Source: Chondrus crispus
Lineage: Eukaryota > Rhodophyta > Florideophyceae > Gigartinales > Gigartinaceae
Length of the DNA: 28,370 nucleotides
NCBI RefSeq assembly: GCF_000350225.1
Contig: NW_005179112.1
Location: 1-28,370, forward strand
Direction of reading: 5' to 3'
Shown: positions 21,419 through 28,370 of the stretch, piece after piece
Position numbering within the stretch: the stretch's first letter is position 1
How the letters are laid out: every line of letters begins with the position of its first letter
Notes under the pieces: generated by a model
Database searches by the model: none
The model's input: the letters and a program-made list of their open reading frames with translations, nothing else
Told to the model about the DNA's origin: nothing
Position numbers and translations under genes: made by a program

Positions 21419-23350
21419 CTATGTCCCAAGGGATTTTCCCTTTGGAAGGGAGGTGACAAGCCGAGCTAGAAATCGCAAGTCGTCTAGGGACGCCCCCTGG
21501 AGAGCTTCTCCCTCCACACCATGAGCCATGAGAAGGCGATGGTAAACGGCGGCAGCAGAGTTATTTTCTTTGGGAATTGTAGATGATGGAGGGACCGAGG
21601 TAGGGGCGAGGAGCGGACCCTCAGGTGAAGGGCAAGCCGGACGTGGGGTCGGATCCCCGGCCGACGGTGGTACTTCCTGAATTGAAATGGTTCCCGTCGA
21701 GCAGCTCGCAGGAGGAAGCTCGACGCGCGGAGGAGCCTGAGGGCGGGTCAAGCCCACGGGTGCCGCACATGACGGCAATGGCAAGGTTGGGGCGGGTGTG
21801 ACGAGCTGTCCCTCGCGTGAAGGGGAAGCAGGAAGTGAGGTTGGATTCACGTTGGAGGAAGACACGACTCGAAGCGACAAGGTTTCCGCCGAGCTCGTGG
21901 GAGGAAGTACGACGCACACAGGGGCCTCAGACGCGGAGGGACGGACCGGTGCAGGGAGAGGGGAAGTTGGGGCCGAAGGTCGAGAGCACATCTCAGGCTC
22001 TCGAGGATCCGCGTTCACCACAGTGACTGCGTTGGGGGTTGGTGGTTGATTTCCGAAACGGCGGCTCATCTGGGCCTCCCCGGCAGAACAGAGGGAGGAG
22101 GACCAGGGGTTGATCCACACGAAGTCGCCGGCAGCTGGATGATTTCTACCAGGGGAAAAAGAGGGTCGCTGGCGTGAAAAGGACCGAGACGAATTTTGTG
22201 GAGGAACGCAATCCCACGCTACGGTCTCGATCATATCGAGAAGGGCGTGCACTTCACGGTCCACATCGGACCCGCCAAGGGGGACAGAAAAATCGAGGAG
22301 ACGCATCTGTTCGCGGAGTTTCGAAGGGAGGTGCCACAGGCGCCAACAGTCGAAAACTTCCCACAGGAGGGTGGCGGCGACTTTCACGCACCACTCCGTG
22401 AGAAACACAGTCCACAGTCCGTGCTGTGGATCGCGTAAATGACTGCCGTAATATGTCAGGATGGGTCCTAACTCAGCCCAGAAACCCTGACATACCTCGT
22501 ATTGACTCCACCAGGACGGGGTTCGTTGGTATCGATTGGTGTAGTGCTGTCTGGAAATTTCACGAGCCTCAATCATCTGGTACGCCACGAAGTAACCAGT
22601 GTTGGATCGGACCCGACGTTCAAAGCGTACAGTATTTTGGAAAAAGAAAATACCGCCGCGCTTCGTATGGCGAAAGTTCGTGGGAAGAATGGCTTAGGTC
22701 CAAAACATGGCGTCGGTCGTGACGGTGCGTCGGTTGCGCCATAGTCTGTCCGCCTCGGACACGGGGTCACCGAAGGTGCAGTCGATGAGGTTGTCGAGGT
22801 AGAGTCGTTCCCCATCCGTACGATATTGCCAAGTGTCGCAGTGGTAACATGAAGGTATGAGGGCGTCGGCCATAGGAATCTCGATCCGAGTGAGCACAGC
22901 GTCCATGAAGCGCAGGGATAAGGAAGAGCGACCGCGCGGGGAGGAGTGACGTAGGATGGAGGTGGGTATAGCGATGCGGACGTGCCAGTCAAAGGTGTGA
23001 ACGGCCTGCAAAGGGAGGTTACCGGGCAACATGCCCGCATCATCGGCGAAATTATTTTTGATGCCGTCGAGGTCGCGGACGCCCACAGAGGAGAACCATT
23101 GAGCAGAAGCAAACAGGGCTGCGTTATCACGCATGGTTTTGTTCTGCAGCTCCTCGAGCGAAGGATGACGGCGGGCTACCCAAGAGGAATGGTAGTCCGG
23201 ATGGAAGGCCGGCTCGACAGGGTTGGTAACAGGGGGTAGACGGGGTATGGAAGGAAGACCCCGGGGCACTTCGGACTTGCGAGGAAAGCCAAAACCCGGA
23301 CGTCTACGGGTGGCAGTATCGTCCGAGTGTTCCGATGGAGAAGGAAGCAT
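21419..23350 (-). pseudogene. element B antisense accessory ORF (aORF), one internal stop
   Basis: On the minus strand an ATG at 23,350 opens 644 codons that run to 21,419 with a single TAA at 22,696-22,694. The codons on both sides of that stop are in the same frame, with no other break. The order is: a basic Pro-rich N terminus; SLEELQNKTMRDNAALF (compare TVEEYVQRNLLDGARF in A); YHCDTWQYRTDGERLYLDNL; a Trp/Leu-rich part with TEWCVKVAATLL; GDFVWINPW; then a Pro/Ser-rich tail with a diverged duplication and a Leu-rich end. The start is 125 bp inside the right LTR, as in element A (91 bp). The family of the protein is not recognised. By position it resembles antisense ORFs reported between pol and the 3' LTR in plant Tat-lineage Ty3 elements. 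A shared origin is not shown. Confidence 0.75.
21640..22010 (-). repeat. diverged internal duplication in the aORF of element B
   Basis: Two Pro-rich stretches of about 60 residues align: one with VVLPPTSSAET and SPSREGQLVTP, the other with VELPPASCSTG and PSPEGPLLAP. At the DNA level GAGGAAG motifs next to CGACGC recur about 185 bp apart (near 21,712 and 21,900). The copies are well diverged, so the duplication is old. Limits are approximate. Confidence 0.5.
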
Positions 23351-23463
23351 GGTATTTTCGTCTTACCCTTGCTAGAACGCCGCGCAGAGTGATTGATGAC
23401 TGGGAAGCACGGTCAGCAGCGGCAGGAGATTATACGATGGCTGGGCGTTGCGCAAGGGCGCTC

Positions 23464-23475
23464 AGAAGGGGGATA
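23464..23475 (+). other. polypurine tract of element B
   Basis: AGAAGGGGGA and two further bases lie immediately before the TG of the right LTR. This is the expected RNase H-resistant primer for plus-strand synthesis. Confidence 0.85.
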
Positions 23476-24440
23476 TGTAGTGCAATACGCACCTGAAAAG
23501 GGGGGTGAAAAGAAAGGAAAATATTTGGATATGAAAAGTGGTCCGGGTTGGGGGACACACGTGTGAATAATTGCACAGTTTAAATTTTTAATTATTTTAT
23601 TTTATTTAGTTAATTAGTTGGCATTAATTTTGCTGACATTAGATTAGATCTAGGATCTAGCGCCGCAAGCTACTGTAGTGGCTCCGGCGGGGCGATATAT
23701 ACCTTAGCCCTCTGACGACGAAGTCAGTAAAGGTAACCCGAGTTGCCAGAGTCTGATATTGCCCTGGTTGAAGTCCGTCTTTTACAAGACATTCCCTTTA
23801 ACTACAGATTACTTTATCCTTTACGCTCGGGGGTCCCCTTTTTCCTTATCAATTTTCCTTTACTTCCCTATTCTAATTTCCCTTAATCTTGAGTTGGTCC
23901 CACCTTGTAGGATTGCGATCCGCAACGTGACGTCATTTGCCATCGGGCTTCTGTGTTGGTGCACCAGTGGTGCTTTTCTCAGTGTTGGTTCCATCGGAAT
24001 CTGGTTGCGACCGATCCGTTGTTGGTACTTTGCCATCGGGCAGTACGACGGTGTAGCGCTGCTACGTTTTCTTCTTTCCCGACGGGCTACGTTGCGACGT
24101 CCCCGTCGAAGACCTTATCAAGGGTATAAGGTGTACAAGGCGCTCTTCGAGCATTGGATTTACGACCCATCGGACCAGGTTTACCTAAACACCCCTCCGA
24201 ACTCGTCGAGCAATTGCCTTTACAAGTCTCTACCACCATTTACCGATCCCGGGCTGGGCCCTTCTCTTTCCCCCCCCTATCAGGGCTCCGAGCTACTGCG
24301 GGCCGCAAACCCGCTTAAAGAGGACAGGGAGCTTCGAACACTCCGTAGCGCTGTGCCGTTGGCAGTTGTTGTTTTTGTTGCTATTGTTTGTGTTGGACCG
24401 TCGGACCTTGGTCTCTGCCTGACAGGCGCATTGCACTACA
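23476..24440 (+). repeat. element B right (3') LTR, 965 bp
   Basis: It is the direct repeat of 9,719-10,684 with the same TGTAGTGCAATACGC start and GCATTGCACTACA end. The CACGTG box is at 23,558-23,563 and TATATA at 23,696-23,701. Differences from the left copy cluster near 23,745-23,840 and 24,260-24,310, including TTTGCTCCCCCC against a run of eight C. If an antisense promoter drives the aORF, it should lie in this LTR or in the 125 bp before it. Confidence 0.96.
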
Positions 24441-24445
24441 CGCGG
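24441..24445. repeat. target site duplication, right copy (CGCGG)
   Basis: It directly follows the CA end of the right LTR and equals 9,714-9,718. This marks the rejoining point of element A. Confidence 0.95.
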
Positions 24446-25409
24446 CCGGCGTCCGACGCGGAGCGTGACGCCATCGCGCCTTCCACGCGCCGGCGCGGTT
24501 CTCTTGCGCCACGGCACCGCGTCCGGACGGAGTCTTGATCGCGCGCACCATCGGAATGGCCGCGAACCTCGCCCCGTCCAGCAAGTTCCGCTGAACATAT
24601 TCCTCGACCGTAATCGGAGGCTTGCGTCCCGCGGCGCGTCGACGTGCGCGCCGGCGGCGGTGGTCCATCGAGGACCCGGGCCACACCGACCGTACGGAAC
24701 CGACGCCGCTGCGCAGCCAGCCCGGGGTACTCGGGGCGGTGAATACCCGCCCCAGCGACGTTGTCGCTCCCCGTCCGGCCGGCGCAAGCGCTACGCTACT
24801 CGACGGCGCCGGCACCGCGTACGGCGCCTCAGAAGCGGCCCTTGGGAGCGCCGTACCCGCAGCGGGCAGCGGCGACATGGGAGGCGGCGGCAGCTCCACA
24901 GGGAGCCCCGGGTCCGCCTCGACCATTCTTGGAGCCACGCCCGCGAGGGGCAGCGGCGAGGACTGTGTTGCTTGGGCGCCCAGCGGTGGCGAAGCGACCG
25001 GTACGGGCGAATCAATTGGCGCTTGCGCGGGCCCCGCCACTCCAGTGGACGGTTGCAGGCCGTCGGGAAGGCGTCCCCGCGGTTGGAAGGTGGGACCGAC
25101 CGGCGTCGCTGCCGGAGCCCGAGGCGGGCTCAACGGCTGCCTGTACGCGCGCACAGCCGGAGTGTCGCGATGACCGTCCATCGGTTGGTTGAAGAGCCGC
25201 TGTAGGGGGATGTCGTCGTCGCTGTCGGAGGAGGTTTCTGAGTTCGCAGGGGAGTGTTGGGGAAGAATTGGGGGGTCAGTGTGGATCGCGTGGGGAGGAT
25301 CGGAAGACGCGCTCTCCGAATCGGATGAACCCGCCGCGTTATATACCGCCAGCTCGCTGACGAGCCAGGGGGCATGATCGTCCGCACGGAGGGGCTTCTG
25401 TCCCCGCAT
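24441..25409 (-). pseudogene. element A antisense ORF, N-terminal half (upstream of the B insertion)
   Basis: An ATG at 25,409-25,407, 91 bp inside the start of the A 3' LTR, opens 323 uninterrupted codons down to the insertion point. With element B and one CGCGG removed, the next codon begins at 9,713, exactly in phase. The protein starts acidic and Ser-rich (SSDSDDD), passes through about 170 residues of Pro/Ala/Ser-rich linker, then a very basic patch (DHRRRRARRRAAGRK), likely a nuclear or nucleic-acid-binding signal. It then reaches the first segment shared with element B (TVEEYVQRNLLDGARF). Combined with 9,713-8,190 the frame is about 830 codons. No known domain is recognised. The reading would otherwise run 19 codons into the LTR of B and stop. 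Confidence 0.75.
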
Positions 25410-25487
25410 CGTGCGCGATAGAAGGAAACGTCCGGAACGGACCCGCGCGGTCGAGTAGAGGGTCGCTACGGGGACGTAGCGAAAGCT

Positions 25488-25500
25488 AAGGGGGGAGGTC
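25488..25500 (+). other. polypurine tract of element A
   Basis: AAGGGGGGAGG plus two pyrimidines end directly before TGTAGTATAATG. The arrangement equals that of element B and fixes the start of the A LTR at 25,501. Confidence 0.8.
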
Positions 25501-25556
25501 TGTAGTATAATGACCGGCGCGAGCGCGCGGAGGTCATCGGACGGACGTATAAGGTA

Positions 25557-25584
25557 TACACGTGGGCGGTTGTGCCCACGTGTA
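25557..25584. promoter_or_regulatory. perfect 11-bp palindrome with two CACGTG cores
   Basis: TACACGTGGGC, six bases (GGTTGT), then GCCCACGTGTA. Each arm carries the CACGTG core bound by bHLH and some bZIP factors in eukaryotes. It is near the start of U3 and likely an enhancer-type site, or a hairpin in RNA. Confidence 0.55.
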
Positions 25585-25632
25585 GCGAGCGCGCGCGCGT
25601 GCCGAGCGGTCGTAATCTGGCGTACATGTACA

Positions 25633-25772
25633 GTAGTGCACGTGTCGTCCGAGCGGTAGTCTACGCGTGTTACGTGTGCGCGTTAGCACACGTGTCGTCC
25701 GTGCGGTAGTCTGTAAGCAACACGCGTGTACAGTAGTGCACACGTGTAGTAGCAGCGTCCGTGCGGTAGTAG
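25633..25772 (+). repeat. three tandem U3 subrepeats of about 50 bp with CACGTG
   Basis: CACGTG cores at 25,639, 25,689 and 25,741 are 50 and 52 bp apart. Each is followed by a GTCC-GxGCGGTAGT block; the third unit has a short insertion. Tandem enhancer-like repeats are common in LTR U3 regions. Confidence 0.75.
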
Positions 25773-25799
25773 CAATAATGGCGCTACCTTTTTAATTGT

Positions 25800-25838
25800 G
25801 TACAGTACCCGGCACGCACTAGGCGGCAGGTACTGTAC
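25800..25838. repeat. 10-bp inverted repeat in element A LTR
   Basis: GTACAGTACC (25,800-25,809) and GGTACTGTAC (25,829-25,838) are exact complements with a 19-base spacer. It lies between the CACGTG array and the TATA box. Confidence 0.6.
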
Positions 25839-25943
25839 TACTGTACTGGGACAGGTGTCCGAGGCGTCCCTCTGCCGGGTTAAGACCTGGCACCCGTCCC
25901 CACCAGTAAACGGGAGCAAGCTCGCCCCCGTCCCTTTCGCGCC

Positions 25944-25949
25944 TATATA
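25944..25949 (+). promoter_or_regulatory. TATA box of element A LTR
   Basis: TATATA in CGCGCCTATATACGTCC sits about 445 bp into the LTR. It is the only TATA-like run in an otherwise GC-rich stretch, so it is the likely promoter of element A. This is prediction only. Confidence 0.55.
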
Positions 25950-26170
25950 CGTCCGTTTCGGTTGTCTATCGCGCGCGCTGGCTTCTAACCCGTTACCGGT
26001 CGCTCCCGTTCACGCACCACGGGGCGACTGCGCGTAACCGGCCAGTGAGCCACTCCCTTTTCGCGAGCTCGTCCGATCGGTTCAATTAGCGCGTCGCGTC
26101 CACGCCGCGTGCTCCCTCGCCATAGCCTCCGCCTCTCACCCAACCCAGGGCGGAGAGGAGTTATCCCACA

Positions 26171-28361
26171 ACGAAGGCCAGGTCGGGGCGGGTGCTGTCG
26201 GCAAGGTAGCGGAGGCAGCCGACAGCGGCCGAGTAGGGGGTGGTGGAGGGGAGTTTGGCCTCGTCGGGTTTGCGGGCAGAGATGACAGTAGTGTCGTAGG
26301 GAGTGGGGCTGGGGTTGCAGGTCTCCATATTCCTCTTGAGTATGTCCATAATGAAGGCGGGTTGGCTGATCGAGATGGAGGTGGGTGTGCGGTCCACTTT
26401 CCATCCGAGGAGATGCCTGACCGGCCCGAGGTTTTTGACCGTGTAGCGTGAGGCGAGCTTCGCGCGAGTGGAGTCAAGGAGGGGGCGATGATTGCTGACG
26501 GCAAGAAAGTCATCGATGGTTATGAAAAATAGGACGAAGTGGGAACTGCATTCGTTGCGGAGCAGAAAGGTGCAGCTGTCACTGGTGAGGCGTGTGAAGT
26601 TCCAGAGTTTTAGGTTACTGGCGAGGCCTGAGGTGAATATTTTGCAGGCCTGTTTGGTGCCATATCTGTTGCCGGTGAGTACTCCGACATGTCCTGGGTG
26701 TTTGTATGACCCGTCAAATTGGGGTGGCTGATGGACGTAGATTGTCTCTTCAGGGCCTACAGCGAGTAGTTCGTGTAGGAAGGCTGATTCGAGGTCCCAG
26801 TGTTCGGCAATGAGGGGAGTTCCGGCGGTGAGGGAAAGGGCGCAGCGGACGGCGTCTCGGTCCGCGACAGGGCTGGATATGTTATCAGGGTCATAGTGGA
26901 CGTGCGGGATCTGCTTGTCACCCCGGGCTGTACATCTGGTTTTGCGGGAGATGATGTTGCCAAATTCATCACGTTTGAGGCGAAGTGTGAATTTTAGGGG
27001 GAACAACGTGGCATCTGGTGGGAGGGATGATTTGGGAATGTATGAGAGGGTGCCGTGTTTCTCCAAGCTTTGAAGCTCAGAGTTCGAGGATTCTTCCCAG
27101 AGATGGGAGTCTGGTGCACGTCGTGCGGCGCGGAGAGGGCGCGGGTTGGTCGTCGCGTCGCCGTGTTCGGTGTTGGGGTTGATGGTGTTGAGGCAGAATG
27201 TGGGCATGGCGATGAGCGGTTCGATGTGATCATCTGTTGTGATACAGTGTTGATTGTGGTTGAGGAGAACCGGTGGGGCGTGTGATTTGACGCGTGGGGG
27301 GAGGCGGGGGCGCGATTGTGTTGATACAGGGTCGCGAATGGGGTCGTACGGGATAAAGTGTGACGCACGACATCGGCCGGTTTTTTGTGGTGGTGTTCCA
27401 GTGGCATAGTGGGTTGGGTCTGTACGGTAGAGGTAGCGGTGCAGGTGGGAGTGAGCCTGCAGTTTGGATTTCGGTGCAGGGTCTGTCACATAGCCGTATT
27501 GGCCGAAGGGGAGAAGTGTATTGATGGTGACTGGTGTGCGGGACCACAGTGTTTGTGGGAGTTGCTTGTGGGAGCAGTGGGGGGTATGGTTGTATTTGTC
27601 GATATAGTCCCGGGCGGCGTGTTCCCAAAATTGGGGGGGCATGGCCGAGGAGGCCAGGGCAGCTCTGACATTGTCGAATATTCTGCGATTGGCACGTTCG
27701 GATAGGGAATTTTCTTGGGAAGTGTGAGGGATGGTGGTGTGGAGGGTAATGTGTTGGCTGTCGTAGTATGCACGGAGGTCATGGGAGATATACTCCTTGG
27801 CATTGTCACTGGTTACATGTCGTACGGTATGGCCCGAGAGGGGCTTGACCGATGTGAGGAATTTTTTGACATTGAGTGCGGCGAGGGTGCGGGTCGGGTG
27901 GAAGGAGGCAAACAGCTTGCAGCTTCCTTCATCGATAAAGGTGATCATGTACCGGTTGTTATCGAGGGAGAGAGGGGTGATGGGGCCACAAATGTCGGTG
28001 TGAATGTGTGTGCTAGGGGCTGCGGCGCGTGGGTGACCATGGAATGGAGAGCGGGATTTCTTTCCCACGAGGCAGCCCGTGCATGTGAGGCGAGGAGGGG
28101 GGATTTCAAGGAGGGGGGAAGGACGGGGGCAAGATTGTGCATGGCCATATGGTGAAGTTTTTGGGGATGTATGTGGCCTAGTTTGGGGTGGAATTGATGG
28201 TATGTGGAGTCGGAAGGAGAGGGGGTGCAGTAAGGGGAGTGGGGAGGGTGTGCGGGGTTTAACGGATGTTTTTGACGAGGGGGGAGAGGGGGAGATAGTC
28301 GGGAGTGCTGTCGTAATGGAGGGAGGGTGGGACAGCGGGGTGCGTTTGGGGGGATGGGCAC
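26171..28361 (-). pseudogene. Copia-R pol: pre-integrase, integrase and RT (truncated)
   Basis: Reading leftward, a pre-integrase finger part (FHPKLGHIHPQKLHHMAMHN) lies in one frame to about 28,100. The frame then changes at one of two G6 runs (28,097-28,102 or 28,113-28,118) into LTCTGCLVGKK, which supplies the CX2C of the finger. Integrase follows with D (HTDICGP), D (TSDNAKEY) and E (LSERANR), the last two separated by 35 residues. After a Pro/Thr-rich linker comes RT, with LKFTLRLKRDEFGN, HWDLESAFLHELL, YGTKQACKIFTSGLAS, the catalytic TIDD (26,520-26,509) and LGPVRHLLGW. Coding ends at ADSTRPDLAF, where the A LTR begins; the following codons to a TAA at 26,161 come from the LTR. RNase H is absent. 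The stretch beyond about 28,220 is too unclear to assign. Confidence 0.87.
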
Positions 28362-28370
28362 GGAGGCGTG
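26171..28370 (-). mobile_element. Copia-R: Ty1/copia element fragment interrupted by element A
   Basis: Minus-strand copia coding enters from the right window edge and is cut after RT sequence ending LAF-V at the end of the A LTR. Its RNase H part is not on the other side of element A within this window. Copia-L has the opposite orientation and its own RT and RNase H, so it is a different copy of a related family. Confidence 0.85.

Larger units (their letters stand above)
9719..24440 (+). mobile_element. Ty3/gypsy element B, complete 14.7-kb insertion
   Basis: Both ends are proven by direct LTRs (9,719-10,684 and 23,476-24,440) with TG...CA termini, by the CGCGG duplication, by a primer-binding site four bases after the left LTR, and by a polypurine tract just before the right LTR. 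The order inside is gag, protease, RT, RNase H, integrase, chromodomain, 3.8 kb without clear coding, then a minus-strand accessory ORF. The element is longer than most chromoviruses because of the region after pol. It is inserted in the same orientation as its host element A. The LTRs differ at about 11 positions, so the insertion is not brand new. Confidence 0.96.
1944..26170 (+). mobile_element. Ty3/gypsy element A (chromodomain type, 5'-truncated, split by element B)
   Basis: The parts follow Ty3/chromovirus order: gag with CCHC knuckle, protease, RT, RNase H, integrase, chromodomain, then an antisense ORF, polypurine tract and 3' LTR. Element B occupies 9,719-24,440, so A itself is about 9.5 kb. 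No 5' LTR, primer-binding site or gag ATG was found. The left edge is placed where gag reading becomes continuous and could lie anywhere in about 1,800-2,012. The right edge at 26,170 rests on the LTR ends TGTAGTATAA and TTATCCCACA, which are inverted repeats matching at 8 of 10 positions. Third codon positions are richer in G and C than in B, so A and B are separate lineages and not recent copies of each other. Confidence 0.85.
25501..26170 (+). repeat. element A 3' LTR, about 670 bp
   Basis: It starts TGTAGTATAATG right after the polypurine tract; element B starts TGTAGTGCAATA. It ends TTATCCCACA, whose complement matches the start at 8 of 10 bases, and copia coding resumes at the next base. 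It holds a CACGTG-rich U3, a TATATA at 25,944-25,949 and about 200 bp after it. No partner LTR is present at the left of element A, so the end call rests on the terminal repeats and the copia break. Confidence 0.75.

Noticed and set aside
1..28370. Copia-L and Copia-R as the two halves of one element interrupted by A
   Set aside because: They are on opposite strands, both contain the same RT region, and their sequences differ. They are separate copies.

Overview
The window is eukaryotic repetitive DNA made almost entirely of nested LTR retrotransposons. I see no host gene, rRNA, tRNA or CRISPR array. The elements are chromodomain-bearing Ty3/gypsy (chromovirus-like) and Ty1/copia types. The sequence does not name the host: a repeat-rich, fairly GC-rich eukaryote such as a red alga, fungus or oomycete would fit, but this is only a guess.

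Layout. (1) 1 to about 1,940, plus strand: the 3' part of a copia element (Copia-L). It retains protease and pre-integrase remnants joined directly to reverse transcriptase (RT) and RNase H, and its integrase has been deleted. (2) About 1,944-26,170, plus strand: Ty3 element A, with a truncated 5' end. It holds gag (1,944-3,649), pol ending in a chromodomain (to 8,013), an antisense accessory ORF (aORF), a polypurine tract and a 3' LTR (25,501-26,170). (3) 9,719-24,440, plus strand: Ty3 element B, a complete 14.7-kb insertion inside the aORF of A. It has two LTRs of 966 and 965 bp, about 99% identical by eye, a perfect 5-bp target duplication (CGCGG), a primer-binding site, gag, pol with chromodomain, a 3.8-kb stretch without clear coding, its own aORF, and a polypurine tract. 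(4) 26,171 to the end, minus strand: a second copia element (Copia-R), cut within its RT by the 3' LTR of A.

The main discovery candidate is the aORF. Both A and B, though strongly diverged in gag and pol, carry a long minus-strand reading frame between pol and the 3' LTR. Its ATG lies about 90-125 bp inside the LTR. In A the frame is about 830 codons once B is removed, and the two halves join exactly in phase across the duplicated target site. In B it is 644 codons. The two proteins share short matching segments in the same order and a similar architecture. I do not recognise a known domain in either.

No copy looks intact as read. A has three frameshifts in gag-pol and two in-frame TAGs in the aORF. 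B has several nonsense codons and two homopolymer frameshifts in gag-pol, and one TAA in the aORF. Copia-L lacks integrase. Copia-R has a frameshift at a homopolymer. B combines similar LTRs with broken genes, so it either moved with proteins supplied by relatives or contains assembly errors. The insertion order is Copia-R, then A, then B.
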